Shown: positions 8,778-17,322 of the stretch, piece by piece | How the letters are laid out: the number at the start of each line of letters is the position of its first letter | Numbering within the stretch: the first letter of the stretch is position 1 | From: an uncultured Prevotella sp. | GTDB taxonomy: Bacteria > Bacteroidota > Bacteroidia > Bacteroidales > Bacteroidaceae | Reading direction: 5' to 3' | Assembly: GCA_905373605.1 (NCBI GenBank) | Contig: CAJPTO010000004.1 | Span: forward strand, 1 to 34,589 | DNA length: 34,589 bases | Notes under the pieces: generated by a model | The model's input: the letters and a program-made list of their open reading frames with translations, nothing else | Databases searched by the model: none | Told to the model about the DNA's origin: nothing | Made by a program: the position numbers and the translations under genes

Positions 8778-9665
8778 ATGAAAGCATACGTTTTCCCTGG
8801 TCAGGGAGCGCAATTCGTGGGTATGGGCAAAGACCTGTACGACTCTAATCCTTTGGCAAAGGAACTGTTCGACAAGGCCAACGACATTCTTGGCTACAGC
8901 ATTACGGACATCATGTTCAACGGAACCGACGACCAACTAAAAGAAACCAAGATAACACAACCTGCAATTTTCTTGCACAGTGTCATCTCTGCCCTTTGCC
9001 TGGGCGACGATTTCAAGCCCGAAATGGTTGCAGGCCACAGCTTGGGAGAGTTTTCTGCACTCGTTGCTGCTGGCGCATTGAGCTTCGAAGACGGCCTGAA
9101 GCTGGTTTATGCACGTGCTATGGCCATGCAAAAGGCATGCGAAGTGGTTCCTGGCACAATGGCTGCCATCGTTGGATTGGACGATGCAACGGTGGAAAAG
9201 ATTTGCCAAGAGGTGAGCACAGAGGGAAATGTGGTGGTTGCTGCCAACTACAACTGCCCCGGACAGCTGGTTATATCGGGCAACATCGATGCCGTTAACC
9301 AAGCTTGCGAACTGCTCAAGGCCGCCGGTGCCAAGCGCGCACTGCCCTTGAAGGTGGGTGGAGCGTTCCATTCGCCACTGATGAAACCCGCCAAAGACGA
9401 ATTGCAAACCGCCATTGAGAACACTTCGGTGGCAGAACCCAAATGTCCCGTTTACCAAAACGTTGACGCACTACCACACACGGCACCCGAAGAGATTAAG
9501 AAAAACCTCATCGCGCAGCTCACTAGCTCGGTGAGATGGACCTCGAGCGTGCAAAACATGATTAAAGACGGTGCAGACGACTTCACCGAATGCGGTCCTG
9601 GCAAAGCTCTGCAAGGCATGATTGGCCGCATTGACAAGGCTGTGGTTGCACACGGCATAGAATAA
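8778..9665 (+). CDS. fabD: Malonyl-CoA:ACP transacylase
   Basis: FabD transfers malonyl groups from CoA to acyl carrier protein, the entry step of cytoplasmic fatty acid synthesis. The 295-residue protein has the family marks in order: FPGQGAQ (6-12), nucleophile Ser88 in GHSLGE, Arg113 (YARAMAMQ) and catalytic His198 in GAFHSPLM, then a C-terminal TECGPGKALQGMIGRI segment. The length is typical and the ATG at 8778 is the obvious start. No other fatty acid genes are beside it; the next gene is a glycoside hydrolase. A GC-rich hairpin follows the stop directly. Confidence 0.97.
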   Translation: MKAYVFPGQGAQFVGMGKDLYDSNPLAKELFDKANDILGYSITDIMFNGTDDQLKETKITQPAIFLHSVISALCLGDDFKPEMVAGHSLGEFSALVAAGALSFEDGLKLVYARAMAMQKACEVVPGTMAAIVGLDDATVEKICQEVSTEGNVVVAANYNCPGQLVISGNIDAVNQACELLKAAGAKRALPLKVGGAFHSPLMKPAKDELQTAIENTSVAEPKCPVYQNVDALPHTAPEEIKKNLIAQLTSSVRWTSSVQNMIKDGADDFTECGPGKALQGMIGRIDKAVVAHGIE

Positions 9666-9674
9666 GCATCTATG

Positions 9675-9697
9675 GGAAACGCCTTCGGGCGTTTTCC
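9675..9697 (+). terminator. TTCG-loop hairpin after fabD
   Basis: GGAAACGCC, TTCG, GGCGTTTTCC forms a 9-bp stem with a UUCG tetraloop and one bulged T, 9 nt after the fabD stop. It lacks a long T-run, so it may be a weak terminator or processing hairpin. The upstream ATG at 9672 of the next reading frame abuts this hairpin, which argues against that start. Confidence 0.6.
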
Positions 9698-9698
9698 T

Positions 9699-9706
9699 TA
9701 CCTTTG
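9699..9706 (+). promoter_or_regulatory. -7 promoter box for the GH13 gene
   Basis: TACCTTTG matches TAnnTTTG exactly and lies between the fabD hairpin and a GTG codon at 9723. Transcription from it would begin after the ATG at 9672, supporting GTG 9723 as the real start. No clear -33 element was seen. Confidence 0.5.
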
Positions 9707-9722
9707 GAATAAACACACCATC

Positions 9723-11873
9723 GTGAACAACAAGATTATTATATATCAGGTGTTTCCGCGCCTTTTCGGCAATCGCAACCTCAACAACAAGAAAGGGGGG
9801 ACGATTGCCGAGAACGGCTGTGGAAAGATGAACGACTTCGACGAACTTGCGCTGCAACGCATACGCAAGTTAGGCATCAGCCACATTTGGTTTACGGGAA
9901 TTGTCCGACATGCCTCGCAAACAGACTATTCGGCATACGGCATCCCCACGCAACATAGCGTAATTGTCAAGGGCAAGGCTGGCTCGCCTTACGCCATTGC
10001 CGACTATTATGACGTGTCGCCCGACCTAGCCGAGGACGTTGAACAGAGGTTTGCAGAGTTCAAAGCACTGGTGCAGCGCGTGCATGCATGTGGAATGAAG
10101 GTGATTGTTGATTTTGTTCCCAACCATGTTGCACGAGAATACAAGTCGGTTTGCAGGCCCAACGGCGTTGCCGACTTGGGCGAGAACGACAACACAAGCC
10201 TGCATTTCTCAATCGAAAACAACTTTTATTATTGCTGGGGGAAGCCCTTCGAACCTTCCATCTCGCTTACTGACAGCGCAGGAAACACTTACCATGAACA
10301 GCCAGCCAAGGCAACGGGCAACGACCGCTTTGACAATCATCCCGGCATAAACGATTGGTATGAGACCATCAAGCTCAACTACGGCGTTGACTATTGCGAC
10401 GCTAGCGGCCGAAGCGAACACTTCAACCCCGTGCCTAACACATGGAAAAAAATGGTAGACATCCTCTTGTTTTGGGCAGAAGCAGGCGTGGATGGCTTTC
10501 GTTGCGACATGGTTGAGATGGTGCCCACTGCCTTTTGGCAATATGCCACAGGCATGTTAAGGGATAATTTCCCCAAGACAATTTTCATCGGAGAGGTTTA
10601 CGACCCCTCACAATACCGAGCCTATGTACAGTCGGGGTTCGACTATCTCTACGACAAGGTGGGCATGTACGACTGCATGAAGAGCATCGTGCGAGAAGAA
10701 AGTCATGCCTCGGCCATCACGTACCAATGGCAATCGCTAGACGACATCGGCAAACACATGCTCTACTTCCTTGAAAACCACGACGAACAACGCATTGCAA
10801 GCCCCTTTTTCTGTGGCGATGCGCAGCGGGCAATACCCGCATTGATGGTGTCGGCTCTGATGCAACGCAACCCCATGCTGATATATGCCGGACAAGAATT
10901 TGGCGAACCGGGCATGGACAACGAGGGATTTAGCGGCATTGACGGCCGTACAACCATCTTCGACTACTGGACTGTTGGCTCACTTTACCGCGGTTACTTC
11001 GACCGCGAACGGCTTTCGGACAAAGAATCCGACATTTATGCGCAGTATCAACACATCCTACGCATCGCACTGGGAGAAAAAGCAGTGGGCGAAGGCCTAT
11101 TCTTCGACTTGATGTACGTCAATCCGCATTCAGACGACTTCAACCCGGCCATTCATTTCGCTTTCTTAAGGAAATGGGAAAACGAATTGTTGCTTGTCGT
11201 GGCCAACTTCTCGGGAGAAAGCGGTAGCGTAAAGGTGAACATTCCCGGCCATGCCTTCGACTATCTACAGATGCCCGAAGGACGATTTGCTGCTATCGAC
11301 TTGCTTTCGGGCGAAACAACGATGGAGGATCTCGGCCACGATGGATGTGTTGCCATGACTTTGGCACCATATAGCGGCAGAATTTTTAAGTTTAAAACCA
11401 AGATGAAAGACGACGAATTGTTGCTTTGCACGCACAACAAAGACGAATTTCCGCCTGCACACACGGCCGAGCACCTGCTTAACCAAGTGATGATGCGGAT
11501 GTTCGACTGTGGACGCTCCACCAATGCGCATGTTGAGCGCAAGAAAAGCAAGATTAGCTACACGCTTGACAGAAAACCAACGCGCCAAGACGAAAAGGAG
11601 ATTGAAAGACGCATGAACGAACTGATAGAAGAAGACTTGCCTGTGACCTACGAACTTGTGGATCGCTACGACTTGCCCGAAGGTATCGACCTCACTCGCG
11701 TGCCAGACGACTACTCGAACATGGTTCGACTGGTTCGCATTGGCGACTTCGACGTTTGTCCGTGCATCGGAAAGCATGTCCGCTCCACATCGCAGATAGG
11801 CAAGTTTGTGCTTCTGGGCACCAATTGGGACGAACAAACACGAACTTTCCGCGTGAGGTTCAAGCTTGTGTAA
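9723..11873 (+). CDS. GH13 alpha-amylase-family enzyme fused to an AlaX-like tRNA-editing domain
   Basis: From the GTG start the protein has about 716 residues. The N-terminal part (about 1-560) is a GH13 alpha-glucan hydrolase or transferase: region I DFVPNHV, nucleophile Asp262 in GFRCDMVEM, acid/base Glu291 in FIGEVYDP, and Asp354 in ENHDEQR, so all catalytic residues are present. No signal peptide is seen, so it is probably cytoplasmic. The C-terminal part (about 561-716) resembles the second additional domain of alanyl/threonyl-tRNA synthetases and free AlaX editing proteins: HTAEH (His580, His584) and CIGKH (Cys681, His685) give the zinc set HxxxH and CxxxH. The two parts are in one frame with no stop between them. 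A Met at 11403 at the junction could be the old start of a separate editing gene. An alternative ATG at 9672 would add 17 residues but abuts a hairpin and precedes the promoter. Confidence 0.88.
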   Translation: MNNKIIIYQVFPRLFGNRNLNNKKGGTIAENGCGKMNDFDELALQRIRKLGISHIWFTGIVRHASQTDYSAYGIPTQHSVIVKGKAGSPYAIADYYDVSPDLAEDVEQRFAEFKALVQRVHACGMKVIVDFVPNHVAREYKSVCRPNGVADLGENDNTSLHFSIENNFYYCWGKPFEPSISLTDSAGNTYHEQPAKATGNDRFDNHPGINDWYETIKLNYGVDYCDASGRSEHFNPVPNTWKKMVDILLFWAEAGVDGFRCDMVEMVPTAFWQYATGMLRDNFPKTIFIGEVYDPSQYRAYVQSGFDYLYDKVGMYDCMKSIVREESHASAITYQWQSLDDIGKHMLYFLENHDEQRIASPFFCGDAQRAIPALMVSALMQRNPMLIYAGQEFGEPGMDNEGFSGIDGRTTIFDYWTVGSLYRGYFDRERLSDKESDIYAQYQHILRIALGEKAVGEGLFFDLMYVNPHSDDFNPAIHFAFLRKWENELLLVVANFSGESGSVKVNIPGHAFDYLQMPEGRFAAIDLLSGETTMEDLGHDGCVAMTLAPYSGRIFKFKTKMKDDELLLCTHNKDEFPPAHTAEHLLNQVMMRMFDCGRSTNAHVERKKSKISYTLDRKPTRQDEKEIERRMNELIEEDLPVTYELVDRYDLPEGIDLTRVPDDYSNMVRLVRIGDFDVCPCIGKHVRSTSQIGKFVLLGTNWDEQTRTFRVRFKLV

Positions 11874-11935
11874 GGCGTTGGCTCGGTCTTTTTTAGCTTT
11901 AAAATCGGATAGACAACAACACATACAACAACTAT

Positions 11936-11999
11936 CATGTGTGGCGGCCAACCGAGACTTCGGACATGAAGTCTCGGCTAGTCGCCACATGTCCTTTTT
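11936..11999 (+). terminator. Two-part stem-loop terminator after the GH13 gene
   Basis: The inner stem CCGAGACTTC / GAAGTCTCGG (11952-11961 / 11968-11977, loop GGACAT) sits inside an outer stem TGTGGCG / CGCCACA (11940-11946 / 11983-11989), followed by TCCTTTTTG with five T. It lies 63 nt after the stop of the GH13 fusion. Confidence 0.8.
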
Positions 12000-12145
12000 G
12001 TTCATCGCATTGTTTTTGGAGCTTAAAGCAAAAACGATGTAACAAAAAAGACAAAGCAGAGAGCCGATTTCAGCAGTAACCTAGCAGAAAACATAATATT
12101 TCCAACAAAAAAGGACGGATAAAGACAACTTTCATTTTTTATTGC

Positions 12146-12153
12146 TATCTTTG
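12146..12153 (+). promoter_or_regulatory. -7 promoter box upstream of rfbA
   Basis: TATCTTTG followed by CAG matches the consensus TAnnTTTG. The -33 region is weak. The leader to rfbA is about 215 nt and contains a hairpin with perfect GGCAAAG / CTTTGCC arms (12226-12232 / 12250-12256). Otherwise the 11874-12372 gap holds only the terminator above and no gene that I can see. Confidence 0.55.
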
Positions 12154-12372
12154 CAGATATTATTATTAATGCATGGAATGCTGATTGCGGTGTGCTTTCA
12201 GTGCCAAGTGAGGCGACAACCAACAGGCAAAGGGGATGCGCCCTGGAGGCTTTGCCGGATTGTTTTGCAATAACAGGCAACAATGGCCGCCCTGAACATA
12301 CATCCAACACTGACCTGTAAATTAACAAAGAACATAATTATTGTCCCATAAATCGTTAAACAAGTAAAGCGT

Positions 12373-13251
12373 ATGAAAGGAATCGTACTTGCCGGAGGTT
12401 CAGGTACTAGGCTATATCCCATAACAAAGGGGGTAAGCAAGCAATTGATACCCATATTTGACAAGCCCATGATTTATTATCCCATATCTGCACTGATGCT
12501 TGCAGGCATCCGTGAGATATTGATTATATCCACTCCGCACGACCTTCCAGGCTTCCAACGCCTGCTGGGAGATGGAAGTGACTTGGGCGTTAGCTTCGAA
12601 TATGCCGAACAACCCAGCCCCGACGGACTGGCACAAGCGTTCATCATCGGCGAAAAGTTCATCGGTAACGACAGCGTTTGCCTTGTTCTTGGCGACAACA
12701 TCTTTTATGGTGCAGGCTTCACAGGCATGCTTAGGCAAAGCGTTGAGGCCGCTAACAACGGCAAGGCAACAGTGTTTGGCTATTACGTTAACGACCCCGA
12801 ACGATACGGAGTGGCCGAATTCGACGACAAGGGAAACTGCCTTAGCATCGAAGAAAAGCCCAAACAACCCAAGAGCAACTACGCCGTGGTGGGGCTTTAC
12901 TTTTATCCCAACGACGTGGTTGACGTGGCTAAGAACATCAAGCCCAGCGAAAGGGGCGAATTGGAAATTACAACAGTCAACCAAGTGTTCCTTTCAAGAC
13001 ACGCACTCAAGGTGCAAACCCTGCAAAGAGGCTTTGCATGGCTGGATACCGGCACACACGACAGCCTTAGTGAAGCAAGCACGTTCATCGAAGTGATTGA
13101 AAAAAGGCAGGGACAAAAGGTGGCTTGCCTGGAAGAGATTGCAATGGACAACAAATGGATTGACAAAGAGCAGGTGAAAACATTGGCACAACCCATGATT
13201 AAAAATGAATACGGGCAATACCTCATGCGAATTGCAGGAGCAGAGAAATAA
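12373..13251 (+). CDS. rfbA: Glucose-1-phosphate thymidylyltransferase
   Basis: RmlA/RfbA joins dTTP and glucose-1-phosphate to make dTDP-glucose, the first step toward dTDP-rhamnose and related sugars for surface polysaccharides. The 292-residue protein begins with the nucleotide-binding signature MKGIVLAGGSGTRLYP and has VSKQLIPIFDKPMIYYP, LVLGDNIFYG and EITTVNQ typical of RmlA; the length is normal. The usual rmlC, rmlB and rmlD genes are not next to it. The next gene, 70 nt downstream, is a Wzc-like tyrosine kinase, which also points to polysaccharide production. It probably shares the promoter at 12146. Confidence 0.96.
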   Translation: MKGIVLAGGSGTRLYPITKGVSKQLIPIFDKPMIYYPISALMLAGIREILIISTPHDLPGFQRLLGDGSDLGVSFEYAEQPSPDGLAQAFIIGEKFIGNDSVCLVLGDNIFYGAGFTGMLRQSVEAANNGKATVFGYYVNDPERYGVAEFDDKGNCLSIEEKPKQPKSNYAVVGLYFYPNDVVDVAKNIKPSERGELEITTVNQVFLSRHALKVQTLQRGFAWLDTGTHDSLSEASTFIEVIEKRQGQKVACLEEIAMDNKWIDKEQVKTLAQPMIKNEYGQYLMRIAGAEK

Positions 13252-13321
13252 CCCCATTGCCTAATTCACACTTTAAAAGTTAGATTTATTGGGAAAAGAG
13301 AGAAAAGAAACAACAGATTGT

Positions 13322-15826
13322 ATGGAAGAGAATATAAAAAACAACATGATGGAAAACGAACAAGAACCTGCGGGTAAGTCGCTGTTCAATTTCCAAACCG
13401 TTTACATGACCCTTATCCTTAATTGGAAATGGTTCGCCTTATCGTTAATAATTTGCCTTGGTTTGGCCAGCATTTACCTGCGTTACACCACACCCATCTA
13501 TCAAGCCTACGCCAAGTTGCTCATCAAAGAAGAGAACAACAACCGCGGAAGGAACAGCTTGCTCTACTCTTCAAACCTCGGAGTGGTATCTAATTCGGCT
13601 GGTATCGACAACGAGATGGAAATACTCAAGTCGAGTTCCATCGCCATTCAGGCGGTTAAAGACCTCAAGCTTTACACCACTTACATGAGTTCGGGAAAGG
13701 TAACCAATAGGCTGATGTACAAAACACAGCCCATAACGGTGGACATAGACCCCGTGCATCTAGACATGTTGAACCATTCTATATCGATGACCATCACGCG
13801 CGAAGGGAAGAATTACCATGTCGAAGGCATCTACTACTCCACTAACCCAAACGCTCCTGGCAAGGAATATGCCATTGACAAGACATTCACTGCTCTGCCT
13901 GCTGCCCTTGGAACACAAACGGGCATACTCACTTTCATCCCCAATTCAACAACACCCATGCAAGACGGCGAAAAGGTTCTGGTGCGTATCAGCCCTCCAA
14001 AGGCCGTTGCCGTGGGATATGCTGCTGGATTGAGCATAGCGCAATCATCGAAAAGCACTTCCATCGCCGTGCTTACCATCAACGACCAAAGTCCTGAACG
14101 CGCCATCGACTACCTCAAACAGCTGGCCGTATGCTACAACAGGCAAGCCAACGAAGACAAAAACGAGGTGGCTGTGCGCACTGAAGAGTTCATCAACGGA
14201 AGGCTTGAGAAGATTAACACCGAACTGGGAAGCACTGAAAGCCAGCTTGAAAGCTACAAAAAGGCCAATAACATGGTGGAATTGCAGATGAGTGCCAACC
14301 AAGCTCTCGCCAATAGCGACCAATACGACCAGAAACTGGCAGAGGCTAACACGCAGATTGCATTGCTGAACAGCATCAGCGACTACATGAACCAGCCCTC
14401 GAACAAATACGAAACACTGCCAGCAAACATTGGTATCAGCGACCAGTCGGCCGTTTCGCTCATCAACAAGTACAACGAAATTGTGCTAGAACGCAACCGT
14501 TTGCTGAGAAGTGCATCCGAAAACAGCCCCACTGTAACCCCATTGACATCGCAACTAGACGACCTCTCGAGCAGCATTCGCCGCGCTATGGCACAGGCTA
14601 AGCGAAGCATGGACATACAAAGAAACGCTGTGGCCTCCCAATATGGCAAGTATAACAGCATGATACAGCAAACGCCACAACAAGAAAAGACCATGAAGCA
14701 AATTGGACGACAGCTGGAAGTGAAGGCCGGACTGTACTTGATGCTGCTCCAAAAACGCGAAGAGAACTCCATTTCGCTCGCTGCAACAGCCGACAAGGGA
14801 AAACTCATCGACGACCCTTCGCTTGTTGGGCGGGTCGCTCCACAGTCTACCACCATTTATATGGGCGCAATCGCTGCTGCTTTGGCCTTTCCAAGTGTCA
14901 TTTTCATCCTCATTAGCTTCTTCAGATATAAGATTGAGGGTCATGACGACGTGGCACGGCTCACACGCTTGCCCATCATTGCAGATGTGGCTGTGGCAAG
15001 CGAAACGGCTAAGACAAAGGCCGACATCGTGGTTCACGAAAACAAGAACAACCAGATGGAAGAAATATTCCGCTCGATGCGCACCAATGTGCAGTTCATG
15101 CTCAAAGAGGGCGAGAAAGTTATATCGTTTACCTCGAGCATCTCGGGCGAAGGCAAGACGTTCATTGCCGCAAACCTCGCCGTTTCCTTTGCGCTGCTCG
15201 GCAAGAAGGTTGTGCTTGTGGGCCTTGACATACGCAAACCGCGCTTGGCAGAGCTCTTTGAGATTGACGACCACCGCCACGGCATCACCAACTTGCTTAC
15301 AAAGAACACCATTACCGCCGCTGACATACATGCACAAACGCTTCCGTCGGGTGTCAACGACAACTTGGAGCTGCTCATGGCTGGTCCTATTCCACCTAAC
15401 CCCGCAGAATTGCTCACAAGAACATCGCTGGACGACATCGTAGACCTGCTCAAACGAACCTACGACTATGTGATTATCGATACTGCCCCCGTGGGATTGG
15501 TGACAGACACGCTGCAAGTGGGAAGGGTTTCGAACCTCACCGTGTACGTTTGTCGTGCTGATTACACGCCAAAAGAGAACTTCGAACTCGTCAACACCCT
15601 CAGTGCAGAGAAGAAACTGCCAAACATCTGTGTGGTGGTAAACGGCATCGACCTCTCGAAAAAGAAGTATGGCTACTACTATGGCTACGGCAAATACGGC
15701 AAGTATGCCAAGTATGGCTATTATGGCAAGCACAACAAGTATGGCCGTTACAACAATTACGGCAACTATGGCAACTATAGCAACAGCCATTACAGCAACG
15801 AGAACGACAGTTCTGTGAAGCATTAA
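13322..15826 (+). CDS. Wzc-like polysaccharide co-polymerase / tyrosine autokinase
   Basis: Wzc proteins sit in the inner membrane and control chain length and export of capsule or exopolysaccharide. The 834-residue protein has TM1 at about 36-54, a Wzz-type periplasmic region with coiled coil (about 270-470), TM2 at about 511-536, and a cytoplasmic BY-kinase domain with Walker A SGEGKT (608-613), a Walker A' segment (VVLVGLDIRKP) and Walker B (YVIIDTAP). The C-terminal tail is extreme: 16 tyrosines in residues 783-824 in KYGYYYGYGKYGKY-like repeats, the likely autophosphorylation cluster. The ATG at 13322 is preferred to a TTG at 13289 that adds 11 residues. No Wza-type exporter gene adjoins it. 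Confidence 0.93.
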   Translation: MEENIKNNMMENEQEPAGKSLFNFQTVYMTLILNWKWFALSLIICLGLASIYLRYTTPIYQAYAKLLIKEENNNRGRNSLLYSSNLGVVSNSAGIDNEMEILKSSSIAIQAVKDLKLYTTYMSSGKVTNRLMYKTQPITVDIDPVHLDMLNHSISMTITREGKNYHVEGIYYSTNPNAPGKEYAIDKTFTALPAALGTQTGILTFIPNSTTPMQDGEKVLVRISPPKAVAVGYAAGLSIAQSSKSTSIAVLTINDQSPERAIDYLKQLAVCYNRQANEDKNEVAVRTEEFINGRLEKINTELGSTESQLESYKKANNMVELQMSANQALANSDQYDQKLAEANTQIALLNSISDYMNQPSNKYETLPANIGISDQSAVSLINKYNEIVLERNRLLRSASENSPTVTPLTSQLDDLSSSIRRAMAQAKRSMDIQRNAVASQYGKYNSMIQQTPQQEKTMKQIGRQLEVKAGLYLMLLQKREENSISLAATADKGKLIDDPSLVGRVAPQSTTIYMGAIAAALAFPSVIFILISFFRYKIEGHDDVARLTRLPIIADVAVASETAKTKADIVVHENKNNQMEEIFRSMRTNVQFMLKEGEKVISFTSSISGEGKTFIAANLAVSFALLGKKVVLVGLDIRKPRLAELFEIDDHRHGITNLLTKNTITAADIHAQTLPSGVNDNLELLMAGPIPPNPAELLTRTSLDDIVDLLKRTYDYVIIDTAPVGLVTDTLQVGRVSNLTVYVCRADYTPKENFELVNTLSAEKKLPNICVVVNGIDLSKKKYGYYYGYGKYGKYAKYGYYGKHNKYGRYNNYGNYGNYSNSHYSNENDSSVKH

Positions 15827-15840
15827 TCCTTAAAAACAAT

Positions 15841-15873
15841 GCGGGTTTCATCGGCACTAGCCATGAAACCCGC
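15841..15873 (+). terminator. Hairpin after the Wzc-like gene
   Basis: GCGGGTTTCAT (15841-15851) and ATGAAACCCGC (15863-15873) form a perfect 11-bp stem with an 11-nt loop, 14 nt after the stop. The downstream side is TAAAAAT rather than a T-run, so termination on the plus strand may be partial. The next gene starts 14 nt later. Confidence 0.65.
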
Positions 15874-15887
15874 TAAAAATAAAGCAA

Positions 15888-16319
15888 ATGACTATAGCAG
15901 TTGATTTCGATGGCACCATCGTTGAGCACCAGTATCCACAAATTGGCGAGGAAATTCCCTTTGCCATAGAAACACTGAAGATGCTCATTAAAGACAGGCA
16001 CAGGCTTATTTTGTGGAGCGTGAGGGAAGGCGAACTGCTAGACGAGGCAGTGGAATGGTGCAGACAGCGCGGCGTGGAGTTCTATGCCGTGAACCGCGAC
16101 TATCCTGAAGAGGAAAAAGAAAAAAACAATCACTTCTCCAGAAAGCTTAAGGCCGACCTCTTTATCGATGACAGAAACATTGGCGGACTGCCTGATTGGG
16201 GCGAAATCTATCGCATGGTGACAGACAATGTCACCTACAAGCAGATTGTTAGAAATGCAATCAGGGCGCACAACAACCCCGAAAGCTATAAAAGAAAGAA
16301 ACGTTGGTGGCAGTTTTGA
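15888..16319 (+). CDS. Small HAD-superfamily hydrolase, BT0820-like
   Basis: This 143-residue protein starts with the HAD nucleophile motif AVDFDGTIVEH (Asp6, Asp8) and has a later acidic motif FIDDRNIGG. It lacks room for a large cap domain. It resembles the short Bacteroidetes HAD family typified by BT0820 of Bacteroides thetaiotaomicron, a probable small phosphatase of unknown substrate acting in the cytoplasm. It starts 14 nt after the hairpin that follows the Wzc-like gene and could be partly co-transcribed with it. A bidirectional terminator follows. Confidence 0.82.
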   Translation: MTIAVDFDGTIVEHQYPQIGEEIPFAIETLKMLIKDRHRLILWSVREGELLDEAVEWCRQRGVEFYAVNRDYPEEEKEKNNHFSRKLKADLFIDDRNIGGLPDWGEIYRMVTDNVTYKQIVRNAIRAHNNPESYKRKKRWWQF

Positions 16320-16388
16320 TGTACCCAGAGGGCGCAATGCCCTAATCCCACTTGCCGGCATCTGCCACAAAACCACTTTAACAAAGCC

Positions 16389-16433
16389 AAAAGCCATGTC
16401 CTCGCCTTTGTGGTGCGAGGACATGGCTTTTTT
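16389..16433. terminator. Bidirectional terminator between convergent HAD genes
   Basis: AAAAGCCATGTCCTCG (16389-16404) and CGAGGACATGGCTTTT (16416-16431) form a 16-bp perfect stem with T-runs on both strands. It lies between the convergent genes ending at 16319 and 16485 and can serve both. Confidence 0.93.
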
Positions 16434-16484
16434 GTTTGCCCTTGGTTGCGCCCAAAGAATGCACAACACACACAACCAAAAGCA

Positions 16485-17129
16485 CTAAGCCAACAGCTCT
16501 TCGGGACTGCTGATGAACGTGGTTGCTCCCGAACGAAGCAGAAAATCCCTATCGCGAAAGCCCCAAAGCACGCTGATGCAAGGCATGTTGCAATTGCGAG
16601 CCGTAGCAATGTCCACATCGCTGTCGCCGATATACACGGCATTCTCTGCCGTTACGCCTAGTTGTGACAAGGCCTCTAGCACAGTGTCTGGTGCAGGTTT
16701 CTTGTTAATTCCCTCACGTTCGCCAATAGCCACGGCAACATACTGGCCGAAGAAGTGGTTGCAAAGTTCCTCCGTGGCCTTATAAAATTTGTTACTCACC
16801 ACGGCAATGTGTTTCCCGCGCCGTTTCAGTTCGGCCAGCATCGCCAAGATGTCGGGATAAGGCGATGTGTGGTCCAGCCCATGCTCAAGGTAATGCTCGC
16901 GAAAACACTGGTACACCGCATCGAATTGTGGGTTTTCCAATCCCTCGGGAATGGCACGCTCCATGAGTTTCTTCACCCCATTGCCAACGAACATGCGCAC
17001 TTCGTCGATGGTTCGTTGGGGAAAATCAAACTTTTGCAAGGCATAGTTGCAGCTAGCGGCCAAATCTGTCAAGGTATCCAGCAAAGTGCCGTCTAAATCG
17101 AAAATATAACTGTCGTATTCTTGTATCAT
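16485..17129 (-). CDS. HAD-family phosphatase, phosphoglycolate phosphatase-like
   Basis: The 214-residue protein has all four HAD motifs: FDLDGTLLDT near the N-terminus (Asp11, Asp13), VVSNK, the motif III lysine in KKPAPD, and IGDSDVDIATA. A small helical cap lies between motifs I and II. This layout matches Gph-type phosphatases, which remove phosphate from 2-phosphoglycolate or similar small metabolites in the cytoplasm; the exact substrate is not decidable. The start at 17129 (MIQEYDSYIFDLDGT) is chosen over a longer frame extending to 17390, whose extra 87 residues have no domain and would cover the divergent promoters. Confidence 0.9.
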   Translation of the reverse strand: MIQEYDSYIFDLDGTLLDTLTDLAASCNYALQKFDFPQRTIDEVRMFVGNGVKKLMERAIPEGLENPQFDAVYQCFREHYLEHGLDHTSPYPDILAMLAELKRRGKHIAVVSNKFYKATEELCNHFFGQYVAVAIGEREGINKKPAPDTVLEALSQLGVTAENAVYIGDSDVDIATARNCNMPCISVLWGFRDRDFLLRSGATTFISSPEELLA

Positions 17130-17240
17130 TGCATATCCCTTTATACTTTTAAACAAAAGCCACAACCCAAGTTTTAGGGGTGGCAGATGCACATGGCAGG
17201 CAGCGCACGGCAATGGCGTGGCATACCCAAACAAGTGGTG

Positions 17241-17248
17241 CAAAGTTA
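17241..17248 (-). promoter_or_regulatory. -7 promoter box for the HAD phosphatase
   Basis: CAAAGTTA on the plus strand reads TAACTTTG on the minus strand, an exact consensus match. It faces away from an identical box at 17291-17298; the pair would drive the two divergent genes. Confidence 0.5.
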
Positions 17249-17290
17249 TAAAAATATGGCCATCTCGCCGCATAAGTTGTTTAAAATTGC

Positions 17291-17298
17291 TAACTTTG
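17291..17298 (+). promoter_or_regulatory. -7 promoter box for mltG
   Basis: TAACTTTG followed by C is an exact -7 match, 24 nt before the mltG start. No good -33 box was seen at the usual distance. Confidence 0.6.
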
Positions 17299-17322
17299 CA
17301 CTGAAAATAATTACGAACAACA

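Noticed and set aside
14555..15823. 422-residue minus-strand frame opposite the Wzc-like gene
   Set aside because: It is an antisense shadow of a clear kinase gene, created by its biased codon use and the repetitive tail.
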